64,000 nt of DNA, taken from the NCBI GenBank assembly GCA_021770785.1, contig JAETQH010000014.1:1-64000 (forward strand), given 5' to 3'. Made by a program: the position numbers and the translations under genes. Below are positions 36,616 through 45,422 of the stretch, in pieces. Positions within the stretch are counted from its first letter, which is position 1. Each line of letters starts with the position of its first letter. The notes beneath the pieces were generated by a model. The model was not told where the DNA came from, ran no database searches, and was given only the letters and a program-made list of their open reading frames with translations. This stretch comes from Lachnospiraceae bacterium. Its GTDB lineage: Bacteria > Bacillota > Clostridia > Lachnospirales > Lachnospiraceae.

Positions 36616-36641
36616 CTTTTTCCTCCTAAAAGGTATAAAAT

Positions 36642-36676
36642 GGGCGACGTACCCCCTTGTCAGGACCCCGTCGCCC
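36642..36676 (-). promoter_or_regulatory. 5' hairpin in the hisA leader
   Basis: GGGCGACG (36642-36649) pairs with CGTCGCCC (36669-36676) around a 19-base loop. On the minus strand it sits at the predicted +1 end of the hisA transcript and is followed by ATTTTAT, so it could stabilise the mRNA or attenuate transcription. Confidence 0.6.
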
Positions 36677-36682
36677 GCTGTC

Positions 36683-36711
36683 ATCATAACACAAATTCTT
36701 TCATTTGTGAA
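36683..36711 (-). promoter_or_regulatory. Promoter of hisA-glnA operon
   Basis: On the minus strand: TTCACA (36706-36711), 17 bases, TATGAT (36683-36688). Confidence 0.65.
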
Positions 36712-36739
36712 TATCCATTTTATAAGCTTTTTCGAATCC

Positions 36740-36828
36740 GTAACAGTTCAGCCTTCCCTGTGCCTTGGGGTCGGATAGCGGTTCTTCCGGTTCAGAACTC
36801 CAAGGCACAGGGAAGGCTGAACTATTAC
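36740..36828. repeat. Long palindrome between the hisA and guaB promoters
   Basis: 36746-36768 and 36800-36822 are a perfect 23-base inverted repeat, extendable to 29 pairs with one mismatch (36740-36828). An inner GTTCT/AGAAC hairpin sits in the loop. A run of six T follows on the plus strand. It lies outside both predicted promoters. Confidence 0.85.
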
Positions 36829-36857
36829 ATTTTTTATCAATACAGACTTATAGCACA

Positions 36858-36886
36858 TTGACATCCTTATTTTTTTTTGCTATCAT
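36858..36886 (+). promoter_or_regulatory. Promoter of guaB
   Basis: TTGACA (36858-36863), a 17-base spacer and TATCAT (36881-36886). The leader is ~55 bases and contains no recognisable guanine riboswitch. Confidence 0.85.
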
Positions 36887-36897
36887 ACAGAAATTAA

Positions 36898-38403
<1,506 letters not shown>

Positions 38404-38437
38404 TCATTTTTCCTATATAATAATAAGCAATTTAGCA

Positions 38438-38462
38438 TTCCGGCACTGTTACAGTGCCGGAA
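38438..38462 (+). terminator. Hairpin after guaB
   Basis: A perfect stem TTCCGGCACTGT/ACAGTGCCGGAA with a one-base loop, but followed by AAAATATTAT rather than a clear T-run. It may terminate weakly or protect the 3' end. Confidence 0.6.
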
Positions 38463-38491
38463 AATATTATATTTAGTTGAGGTGAACATAT

Positions 38492-39775
38492 TTGGACGCA
38501 GGTGCCATATCCCAGATTATCTTTTTGATAGTCTTAATTTTTCTTTCTGCATTTTTCTCTTCTGCAGAAACAGCTCTGACCACAGTAAACAAAATTCGTA
38601 TCCGGACCCTTGCCGAAGACGGCGATAAACGGGCAGAACGGGTACTCCGCATTACGGATGATTCCGGTAAAATGCTCAGTGCCATTTTGATTGGAAATAA
38701 CATCGTCAATCTTTCTGCTTCTTCCATCGCAACCTCCCTGGCAATTAAATTGTGGGGCAGCGTAGGGGCAGGAATTGCAACAGGAGTTTTGACGGTTCTA
38801 ATTTTAATTTTCGGCGAAATTTCCCCTAAGACATTAGCAACAATCCATTCAGAAAAACTTGCTCTGCACTACTCCGGCATCATTGCATTTCTAATGAAAA
38901 TTCTTACTCCGGTTATCTTTTTGATTAACAACCTGTCCTTAGGTTTCCTGCGTTTGCTGCGGGTGAACCCGGGCGACGGCAATCAGCAGATGACAGAGGA
39001 AGAACTCCGTACTATTGTGGATGTCAGCAAGGAAAGCGGCGTTATCGAATCCGACGAGCATGAAATGATTAACAATCTTTTTGATTTCGGCGATTCTCAG
39101 GCAAAGGAAGTCATGATTCCCCGAATCGATATGACCTTTGTCCAGGTGGACAGCACTTATGACGAACTAATCGAGCTTTATAAAAAAGACAAGTTTACAA
39201 GACTTCCTGTGTACGAGGAATCCATTGATGATGTCATCGGTATTGTAAATATGAAAGACTTACTCCTGTGCACGGACAAAGAGCATTTTTCCGTTCGGGA
39301 TATCATGCGGGAGCCCTATTTTACCTATGAGCACAAAAATACTGCCGAACTGTTGATTGAGCTGAGGAAATCTTCCATTTCCCTTGCCATCGTCCTTGAC
39401 GAATACGGCGTTACCGCCGGTCTTATCACCCTCGAAGATTTGTTAGAGGAAATCGTAGGCGAAATCCGGGACGAATACGACGAGGACGAGGAAGACCCTG
39501 TCGTACAGTTAAATGAGCGGGAATTTATTGTGCAGGGTTCCGCTAACTTAAACGATATCTGCGAGGATTTGGACTTAGACTTCACCTCCGAGGATTATGA
39601 CACCATCGGCGGTTATCTCATCGGGCTGTTAGACCATCTTCCCGAAAAAAATGAGGTCATCATTACCGATGATAATGTATTGCTTCGTGTGGAACAGATG
39701 GACAAGAACCGGATTGAAAAAATCTACATAAAAAAACCGGAGATTCCCAGGGAGACTGGTGGTTCTGAAGAATAA
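38492..39775 (+). CDS. CNNM/HlyC-CorC family membrane protein (hemolysin-like)
   Basis: 427 residues starting at TTG (38492) behind GTTGAGGTG. The N-terminal DUF21/CNNM membrane domain has about four helices (AFFSSAETALTTVNKIRIRT, LIGNNIVNLSASSIATSLA). Two CBS domains follow (VMIPRIDMTFVQVDS, DKFTRLPVYEESIDDVIGIV, SISLAIVLDEYGVTAGLITLEDLLEEIVG). The C-terminal CorC_HlyC domain is EFIVQGSANLNDICEDLDLD. The family is linked to magnesium or other cation efflux. The hemolysin name is historical. A terminator follows. Confidence 0.93.
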   Translation: MDAGAISQIIFLIVLIFLSAFFSSAETALTTVNKIRIRTLAEDGDKRAERVLRITDDSGKMLSAILIGNNIVNLSASSIATSLAIKLWGSVGAGIATGVLTVLILIFGEISPKTLATIHSEKLALHYSGIIAFLMKILTPVIFLINNLSLGFLRLLRVNPGDGNQQMTEEELRTIVDVSKESGVIESDEHEMINNLFDFGDSQAKEVMIPRIDMTFVQVDSTYDELIELYKKDKFTRLPVYEESIDDVIGIVNMKDLLLCTDKEHFSVRDIMREPYFTYEHKNTAELLIELRKSSISLAIVLDEYGVTAGLITLEDLLEEIVGEIRDEYDEDEEDPVVQLNEREFIVQGSANLNDICEDLDLDFTSEDYDTIGGYLIGLLDHLPEKNEVIITDDNVLLRVEQMDKNRIEKIYIKKPEIPRETGGSEE

Positions 39776-39802
39776 AGAGCTGGCAACAGCTCTTTTTTCT
39801 TT
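39774..39802 (+). terminator. Terminator after the CNNM gene
   Basis: AAGAGCTG-GCAA-CAGCTCTT followed by a T-run on the plus strand. Confidence 0.85.
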
Positions 39803-39815
39803 TCAGAAAATTCCG

Positions 39816-40418
39816 TTATCTCCAGGCTGCGTAATACACAATATCCTGCTGCACCGGCACGGAAAAATCCGCCATGTAATCGCTGCTGTCCCTCCAGCCG
39901 TCAAATGACGCTCCCTGTTTTACCGGGTCCGCCGGAGCCGGTACCGTGTCTCCCTCGTACAGAAAGCAGCATTTATAACAAGCTCCTCCGTTTTCCATAG
40001 CTTCCTTTGACATATAAAATGTTACAGTCACTTCTTTTATCTCCGGCACTTCTAACTGATTTAAAATAACAACACGTTCCTCCTGCACCGTTCCTGTTTT
40101 TCCGTTGGGATGCTTCCATAGTTCTGTCACCTTCATTGCCAGAAGCCCCTGTTCCACATCCGTTTTTTCCATCTCCACGGTAATATCCGCCATCGCATCC
40201 ATCCTTTCTGTAAGCTGTTTTATCACTTCCGCCTCCAATCTTTGCCTGCTGTCATACTCCGGGCTGCTCCCCATACGCTCTGCGGTTTCCTCTGCAACAG
40301 AGGACAAATTACTTTTCAGCTCCATGCTCCGGTTCATTCTTCCTGTTATCGTCAATAAAATCAACAGCAAAAGAACCCCTAAAGACACATTTACCATCAT
40401 TGTCACTACGTTTTTCAC
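39816..40418 (-). CDS. Tad-cluster pseudopilin-like protein with InlB-type repeat
   Basis: 200 residues from a GTG start. An N-terminal membrane helix (about 5-24, VNVSLGVLLLLILLTI) is followed by an extracellular region and, from about residue 130, a domain like the Listeria-Bacteroides/InlB B-repeat: EVTVTFYMSKEAMENGGACYKCCFLYEGDTVPAPADP, then GASFDGWRDSSDYMADFSVP and YYAAWR. The Gly-x-x-Phe-x-Gly-Trp and final Ala-Ala-Trp pattern is typical. Last gene of the Tad-like cluster. It may be a tip adhesin or minor pilin. Three cysteines (CYKCC) are unusual. Confidence 0.7.
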   Translation of the reverse strand: MKNVVTMMVNVSLGVLLLLILLTITGRMNRSMELKSNLSSVAEETAERMGSSPEYDSRQRLEAEVIKQLTERMDAMADITVEMEKTDVEQGLLAMKVTELWKHPNGKTGTVQEERVVILNQLEVPEIKEVTVTFYMSKEAMENGGACYKCCFLYEGDTVPAPADPVKQGASFDGWRDSSDYMADFSVPVQQDIVYYAAWR

Positions 40419-40431
40419 CCCGTCACCCCGC

Positions 40432-40908
40432 TTAAATCACCGGCAGCTTTATCTGCACTGTAGTTTTTCTGTTTCCGTCATCCCTGCCGGAAACCTCCAC
40501 CACATAGATACCGCTCTCTTCAAAAATAATCTCTCCGGAAGCTGACAGGGATGCCGTAATATCCCTGCCGGAAGGATTTTCCACACGAAGGATTCGAACG
40601 GGCAGATTTCTCCCGTCATAAGCCTCCGCTCTGATATAATCGGTGAGCACAACGCTCCCCGCAGAAAACCCTGTCCTTCCCTCTAAGAAAATCCGAGGCG
40701 CTGCCTTTCCGTTTTCTGTTTCTAATGTTCCAAAGCCCCCATCCTGCTGTACCACCTCCTGTCCCGTATCCAAATGGGCCCCTGCAATCTGAAATACGCC
40801 GCGATTCCCCTCTTCGTCCGCAATTCCAACAAACAGAATAACCAGCAACGCCGCCACCACTGCTGCACTAAGCAGAAATTTTCCATAAATATTTATCATT
40901 CTCTGCAT
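40432..40908 (-). CDS. Membrane-anchored beta-rich protein of the Tad-like cluster
   Basis: 158 residues. An N-terminal helix (about 10-28, FLLSAAVVAALLVILFVGIA) suggests a pseudopilin or anchored protein. The rest looks beta-rich and ends with an Ig-like strand pattern (DITASLSASGEIIFEESGIY and VVEVSGRDDGNRKTTVQI). I do not recognise a named family. It lies between the microproteins and the InlB-repeat protein in one direction, so a role as minor pilin or surface component is inferred from context only. Confidence 0.6.
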   Translation of the reverse strand: MQRMINIYGKFLLSAAVVAALLVILFVGIADEEGNRGVFQIAGAHLDTGQEVVQQDGGFGTLETENGKAAPRIFLEGRTGFSAGSVVLTDYIRAEAYDGRNLPVRILRVENPSGRDITASLSASGEIIFEESGIYVVEVSGRDDGNRKTTVQIKLPVI

Positions 40909-40929
40909 ATGTTCCTTCCCCCTTCCACA

Positions 40930-41079
40930 TTAACCGCAGATACTTTGCAAAAATAGCAACACCAGCTCATAAATGATTCCTCCGCTTTTTATCCAGCTTG
41001 CAACTACCAGAAAAAGCATAACTCCCGCCGCACCGCTTAAAATGCCTGTCCCAAAATGTTCTAAGATTTCCTCCATCAT
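40930..41079 (-). CDS. Microprotein of the Tad-like cluster (49 aa)
   Basis: Reading from the ATG at 41079, which has AAGGAGAG 3 bases upstream, to TAA at 40930 gives 49 residues: MMEEILEHFGTGILSGAAGV, then a hydrophobic run MLFLVVASWI, KSGG and a second hydrophobic end. Start, ribosome site and position in the run support translation. It resembles the 35-residue protein encoded just upstream (Glu-rich start, then LLxGxxxxxMF). Possibly a tiny pilin or an assembly peptide. The function is unknown. Confidence 0.6.
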   Translation of the reverse strand: MMEEILEHFGTGILSGAAGVMLFLVVASWIKSGGIIYELVLLFLQSICG

Positions 41080-41100
41080 TTCTCTCCTTATTTTCCTGCC

Positions 41101-41208
41101 TTAAAATGACGCTGCATAGTCCAACAGTTTTGCAAACATTAAAATCACACTGCCGCCCGCTAACAGCTCCAATAACGCTTCTCCCGCCTCCGCAATCACC
41201 GTCTCCAT
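41101..41208 (-). CDS. Microprotein of the Tad-like cluster (35 aa)
   Basis: The ATG at 41208, preceded by CAGGTGGAG, opens a 35-codon frame ending in TAA at 41101: METVIAEAGEALLELLAGG, then SVILMFAKLLDYAASF. It is one amphipathic or membrane helix with an acidic N-terminus, similar in layout to the 49-residue neighbour. It is supported by its ribosome site and tight packing, not by recognised homology. Confidence 0.5.
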   Translation of the reverse strand: METVIAEAGEALLELLAGGSVILMFAKLLDYAASF

Positions 41209-41292
41209 ATTCTCCACCTGCCTTCCTGCTTTACAATTCCACAAGCTCTTCCCCGGATTTCAAACTTGTCATCCCATGCTTACCTGTCCTTT

Positions 41293-41625
41293 CTATCTCG
41301 CAATTCCTCGGGTTGTTTTTCTCTGGGAAATCCCCAGCACCGGAAACTTGTAGGAATACGATAAAATTACTTCCGCCGTCTGCACTTCGTGATTGACATC
41401 TGCCGCATTTCTTACCTCAAGCTCATAGCCTGCGTCAGTAGCCTGCCGGATACAGGCGGCTATGACATTGGGGTTAAAATTACTGTTTTCAATCTCCGAA
41501 ATCACATCTGCCTTATATTCCTTTGCCGCCGCCACCTGACTGCCGACCGTAACCGCCCCAATACAGATACCTATATTTATCAACAGCACTAGCAATGTGC
41601 CGAATGCACTTACAATATGCTTCAT
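41293..41625 (-). CDS. Pilin-like protein (DUF4320-like) of the Tad cluster
   Basis: 110 residues. The start MKHIVSAFGTLLVLLINIGICIGAVTVGSQVAAAKEYKAD has a single membrane helix followed by an amphipathic helix, as in TadE/pseudopilin-type proteins. The rest (NPNVIAACIRQATDAGYELEV ... EVILSYSYKFPVLGI) is a small alpha/beta domain resembling the DUF4320 family of Firmicutes pilus clusters. Its start overlaps the stop of the GspF/TadB-C-like gene by 4 bases, indicating coupling. Confidence 0.65.
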   Translation of the reverse strand: MKHIVSAFGTLLVLLINIGICIGAVTVGSQVAAAKEYKADVISEIENSNFNPNVIAACIRQATDAGYELEVRNAADVNHEVQTAEVILSYSYKFPVLGISQRKTTRGIAR

Positions 41626-43148
41626 AGCGCACCTCCCATACCGCCTAACATCCGGAACATATAGAGCATTCCCACCGTCAGATCAATCAGTAATTTTACA
41701 GTGGCTGCAATCACCGGGTAGGCAAAAATCATTTTCATCTGAAAGGAAATATTTCTGTTCCTGATTTCATCTGCCTTTGCCTGCATTTCACTGACCCGCT
41801 TCATCAGTTCGTGAATCTGTATTTGGGCATTCCCGGTTCCCGACTCGGAAATGGCATGAAGCATTTTCATGCAGCTTGATGCCTCGGGAATATCAAATTC
41901 TTTACAGAAATCCGTATAGGACCCCAGTCGCTCCGGTTCTGCCTGTAGGCGCTCCATCAACTTTTCCAGCTCCGGCTTTAAAACCTTTGGGGCAGACGGA
42001 ATAGATTTTCCGATGGAAACCTGCACATTATTGCCCTGAAGCAGCAGCGCAATCTCCATCAGCCATTGGGGAAAGGCAAGATAAAGCGCTTCTGTCACAT
42101 CCTTTTTCGCCAATCCATAGCCCGTCTTATGCTGCAACAGTAAAAAACAGCCGATTCCCACGAATAAAATTCCAAGCCATTCTTTGTGAAAAAAGAAACA
42201 TACTGCCGCTCCTGTTAAAAAAGGCGCGGCCCAGAGCAGGCTTTTCCGTTTTTCCCGCCGCCCGTCATATTCCATAATCATCCGGTAGCTTTCCATGATA
42301 TATTTTTCTTCTTTTCCCCCCTCTTCCCTCAGCCAGTTCCGGTTAAGGCTTCTCGTACTTTTGGCAAAAACAAACAGGGAAAACAGAATAAAGAAAAGAG
42401 AAGAATATTGAATAACAGGCACCCGGAATATCTCAAAGGGAGCTGCCGCTGTCACAAATAGACCTTTCATGGCGTCTAACACATACAACGCCACTGCACA
42501 GAGCATCGTTGCCACCACGATAGATATGATATTATCCCTGTAGCTGGTTTTCTTATCCCTCTGCAGCTGATACCCCCGCCGTTTCCAGAGTTCTAAATCT
42601 TCCAACAGAAGCAGAACAGACTGCTCCGTCTCCCCGCCATAGGTTTCTGCGCTGACCAGCAATTCATGTACCATCCTGATCTTTGTACAGCTATAGGCAT
42701 GTTCAATGATACACAGCGCCTCCTTTAAAATGCCTCCCTCCCTATTCGTCTCTCCTCTCTCTATGTACCGGACAGCTTCCTGTATCACCTGCCTCATCTG
42801 TCCGTCCTCAAACAGCTCTCTAGTCTCCTTTAATGCAATGAGAATCTTTTCTGACTTTTGGAAGGAATACAGCATTTGCTCCATATAGGTTGCCGCATCG
42901 GAAAAACGCTTCTGCTCGAACATCTTTAAAAACACATCCAGTACCAGCACCGGAAGCAGAAAAACCATGGCTGCCATAATCACTGCCAAAAAGCCCGCCT
43001 GAAGCTGAAAGACAAATCCCACAATCCCCATGCCAAGAAGTGCTCCGACGGTAAGGGCCGCCTGGGATTTCCAGGTCCAGTGGTATCCGTAACGGTGCAC
43101 CTCCTTCTCCAGATTTTTAGGATTTAACAGCTTTAGCTTTTCTTTCAC
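41622..43148 (-). CDS. Tad-type inner-membrane platform protein (GspF/TadB-TadC-like)
   Basis: 508 residues. Membrane segments fall in pairs near residues 30-75, 210-280, 305-345 and the C-terminus. Helical cytosolic blocks lie between them (residues ~75-205 and ~345-475; SFQKSEKILIALKETRELFEDG, LLQGNNVQVSIGKSIPSAP, KMLHAISESGTGNAQIQIHELMKRVSEMQAK). Typical TadB and TadC are separate ~300-residue proteins. This longer chain seems to carry two F-type halves, as if fused. It directly follows the ATPase gene (1 base apart). Confidence 0.75.
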   Translation of the reverse strand: MKEKLKLLNPKNLEKEVHRYGYHWTWKSQAALTVGALLGMGIVGFVFQLQAGFLAVIMAAMVFLLPVLVLDVFLKMFEQKRFSDAATYMEQMLYSFQKSEKILIALKETRELFEDGQMRQVIQEAVRYIERGETNREGGILKEALCIIEHAYSCTKIRMVHELLVSAETYGGETEQSVLLLLEDLELWKRRGYQLQRDKKTSYRDNIISIVVATMLCAVALYVLDAMKGLFVTAAAPFEIFRVPVIQYSSLFFILFSLFVFAKSTRSLNRNWLREEGGKEEKYIMESYRMIMEYDGRREKRKSLLWAAPFLTGAAVCFFFHKEWLGILFVGIGCFLLLQHKTGYGLAKKDVTEALYLAFPQWLMEIALLLQGNNVQVSIGKSIPSAPKVLKPELEKLMERLQAEPERLGSYTDFCKEFDIPEASSCMKMLHAISESGTGNAQIQIHELMKRVSEMQAKADEIRNRNISFQMKMIFAYPVIAATVKLLIDLTVGMLYMFRMLGGMGGAL

Positions 43149-44210
43149 TTACTTTCCCTCCTCCCGATAACGCTGCAGATTGGAGCTGTCAAAGGGCTTT
43201 TTCATCCCTGCGTCCCGCAGTTTTCGCAAAATATCCTCCGGCAGCTCCTCTGATACCAGCTCTCCGTCCTTCATCAGCATATAAATTTTATTCTCTTCTC
43301 CCTCCCTTGCATAGAAACACAGCTGGTCCATATACCGTCCTATGGTGCCGTCCGGCAATTTTCTCCGCCGTACCAGAATCCCCACATTGACATAGCGGTA
43401 AATCCTGTTTTCCATGCGGTCTGCATCCTTTACATTTCCCATCATATTTTGTATCCGGTCCGGCAGTTTCCTCAAATCATCTAAATGTATGGTGGTAAAG
43501 CCGTTCACCCCGGTACTCCACTGTTCTAGCAGGGACGTCACCTCCACGGAGCGTGCCTCCGACAACATTAACCACTTGGGATTCTGCCGCAGGCACGCCT
43601 TGATGGCATCCGTATAGGTAAATCCCGGCGAAATGCGAAGCTCCACCGCATCTGCTCCCGGATTGATATCTGCATAATGGATTTCTAAGGAATCCTCGAT
43701 GGTAATCACCCGCTCCTCCTTTGGAATAAACTGCATGAAAAACTTTGCACACTCGGTTTTTCCTGCTCCCGGCTCTCCCCCGAACACAAAATTCATTTTC
43801 GCCTGCACACAGTTCACCAGCAGGCAGAGCACCTTTTCCGGGCAGAAACCACCTGTAATCATGCTGTCTATGGTATTGCGAATAATCGCCGGAGACTTCC
43901 TGATACAGACAGAAATCCCCGTCATCGCCACAGAATCGTGAAGAATACTGATACGCAGCTCTTTAGTATCCGCCTCTAAAATCTTATTGGCATTATTAAA
44001 CTGCTTATTGATACAATTCGAAATGTTATGGGTAAAGGCAGAAAGAAAGCTCTCTGTTACTTCCTCCTTTGCCCGGTATCTCCCCTTTTTCAGATGGGTA
44101 ATCCACAGTTCCTTTCCGTTGTAATCCACATCTGTCACTTCCGGTATCTGCAAATAGTTCCAGAAAACACCAAACTGCTCTTCGCTTGGCGTAAACATCA
44201 AATCTTCCAT
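43149..44210 (-). CDS. tadA: Tad/CpaF-type secretion ATPase
   Basis: 353 residues from the ATG at 44210 (TTAGGAGGG upstream). A longer frame to 44291 runs through the intercistronic hairpin and is rejected. The Walker A is GGEPGAGKTECAKFF. VITIEDSLEIHYADINPGAD holds the Asp-box. The Walker B-like segment is PKWLMLSEARSVEV, and the His-box is GVNGFTTIHLDDLRKLPDR. The enzyme powers assembly of Flp/Tad pili or related secretion. The N-terminal domain is short compared with CpaF (about 440-500), fitting a streamlined Gram-positive version. Confidence 0.9.
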   Translation of the reverse strand: MEDLMFTPSEEQFGVFWNYLQIPEVTDVDYNGKELWITHLKKGRYRAKEEVTESFLSAFTHNISNCINKQFNNANKILEADTKELRISILHDSVAMTGISVCIRKSPAIIRNTIDSMITGGFCPEKVLCLLVNCVQAKMNFVFGGEPGAGKTECAKFFMQFIPKEERVITIEDSLEIHYADINPGADAVELRISPGFTYTDAIKACLRQNPKWLMLSEARSVEVTSLLEQWSTGVNGFTTIHLDDLRKLPDRIQNMMGNVKDADRMENRIYRYVNVGILVRRRKLPDGTIGRYMDQLCFYAREGEENKIYMLMKDGELVSEELPEDILRKLRDAGMKKPFDSSNLQRYREEGK

Positions 44211-44256
44211 TTTCCCTCCTAATACACATCTCCCCCGGCTTACCGGGACTGTTGTT

Positions 44257-44294
44257 CCGGTGTCCTGCCCGGTTGCTGACGGGCAGGACACCGG
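44257..44294 (-). promoter_or_regulatory. Strong intercistronic hairpin after the pilin gene
   Basis: CCGGTGTCCTGCCCG (44257-44271) pairs perfectly with CGGGCAGGACACCGG (44280-44294), 15 pairs around an 8-base loop, between the pilin stop and the ATPase start. There is no T-run, so mRNA protection or partial termination is more likely than full termination. Confidence 0.85.
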
Positions 44295-44314
44295 CTTCTA
44301 ATAACCGGGCTTAT

Positions 44315-44497
44315 CTACGGTGTCGGCGCCCCGCCGCCTAAGCTGCTCATATTTCCGAAAAATCCCGTCAGTGCGTTTTTAAACTCTCCTGCCACATATC
44401 CGTCTGAGGACAATGCCGCCACGATAATTGCACCTAACGCCAGCAGTACAATCACTGCCAGAATCGCATTTCCATAATGTTTCATTACCTGTTCCAT
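44315..44497 (-). CDS. Flp-type major pilin candidate
   Basis: 60 residues: MEQVMKHYGNAILAVIVLLALGAIIVAAL followed by SSDGYVAGEFKNALTGFFGNMSSLGGG and a Pro-rich end. Small size, one hydrophobic helix near the N-terminus and position beside the ATPase match Flp/Tad pilins, although the classical Gly/x-Glu-Tyr processing site is not seen. It overlaps the upstream gene by 13 bases and is followed by a strong hairpin, as expected for a gene needing high expression. Confidence 0.7.
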   Translation of the reverse strand: MEQVMKHYGNAILAVIVLLALGAIIVAALSSDGYVAGEFKNALTGFFGNMSSLGGGAPTP

Positions 44498-45087
44498 AAA
44501 TGATTACCTCCCGTATTCTGATGATTTTCTTTGGTTTCCAGCTTTTTTTGAAGCAGAAATGAGCTGTGCTCTAACTCTTCAAAAAAGCAGCGGTTATGTT
44601 CTGCCCCTTCTCCCCGGTAATATCTCTGTATAAACCGCGCTGCCTTTCCCCGTTCAAAGGCATAGGCATACTCATTGTTATAGGGAATCCAACCCATGTT
44701 TTCTTCTTCGATGCGATAAAAATTCCTCAGGCAGGACTTTATCTTTGTCTTTTCCCCGTGGTAATTTCCCACCAGAAAAAAGGGGCTCTCCCCTCCCGGC
44801 GTTTTCCAGAGAAGATACTGTTCTAAATCCTTCTGTTCCGGGTTGATATGAAGCACCCGGATATCCGCCTCCTGCCAATATTTTTTTGCCCGTCTGGTCT
44901 TTCCTTCCCCGCAGTCAAGAAATAAAAGCTGCTGGTCAGAACTTCCCCTCCAGAGGATGTAACGTTTCTCCCGCCGCTCTGCAAGCACCGCCCACACAGG
45001 CTTTTGCAACGCTGCCATCCATGCCAGGGAAAACATATTTGCGGTATTTCCTTCTATTTCCCCGCAAAATGCAATTTTTATAGACAT
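44485..45087 (-). CDS. TadZ/CpaE-like protein of the pilus cluster
   Basis: 200 residues from the ATG at 45087 (AGAAGGAGGCGGT upstream). It starts MSIKIAFCGEIEGNTANMFSLAWMAAL, in the manner of ParA/MinD-like TadZ proteins, but lacks a Walker A lysine, so it would be a degenerate localisation factor at most. LLFLDCGEGKTRRAKKYWQEADIRVLHINPEQ resembles the NTPase core strands. First gene of the cluster. The assignment relies on gene order and fold-like features. Confidence 0.55.
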   Translation of the reverse strand: MSIKIAFCGEIEGNTANMFSLAWMAALQKPVWAVLAERREKRYILWRGSSDQQLLFLDCGEGKTRRAKKYWQEADIRVLHINPEQKDLEQYLLWKTPGGESPFFLVGNYHGEKTKIKSCLRNFYRIEEENMGWIPYNNEYAYAFERGKAARFIQRYYRGEGAEHNRCFFEELEHSSFLLQKKLETKENHQNTGGNHLWNR

Positions 45088-45422
45088 ACCGCCTCCTTCT
45101 CTTATCAGAGCCGGTTTTGCGCACACCAAAAAGACCTTTGGTTTCCTTATGCTGTTTTGTTCTGGTGATTATTTTGAATCATAGAATTGCCAGGAACGCT
45201 CTGTCCCTATATGCACCAAACCTAAACTCTGTTTCCTACAACCAATCAAAGCTTTCTGTCTGGTTCACAAATTTGATAAAAAAGATATTAGTATAATACA
45301 TCAGTTTCCTAATCTTGTAAATACCCATTTTTAACTTTTCTTTTTCTCCTATATCATATATAATAAATTTGTCCAAATAAACAACTTTTCTATTCCAATA
45401 GATTTTTAAAATAGGAGGATTT
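45088..45422. other. Divergent intergenic region between Tad cluster and degV
   Basis: About 335 bases, AT-rich. On the minus strand a TATACT/TATTATAC box (about 45290-45300) could serve the Tad cluster, and AT-rich TATATAATAA (around 45355) could serve degV, but spacing to -35 boxes is poor. AATAGGAGG precedes degV. No RNA gene or riboswitch was recognised. Confidence 0.4.

Noticed and set aside
36642-36676. ANTAR-target hairpin pair in the hisA leader
   Set aside because: Only one hairpin is present and no hexaloop with A at position 1 and G at position 4 could be formed.
44211-44291. Upstream extension of the ATPase gene
   Set aside because: The extra 27 codons are the translated intercistronic hairpin. 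The ATG at 44210 has an AGGAGGG ribosome site and fits the family start.
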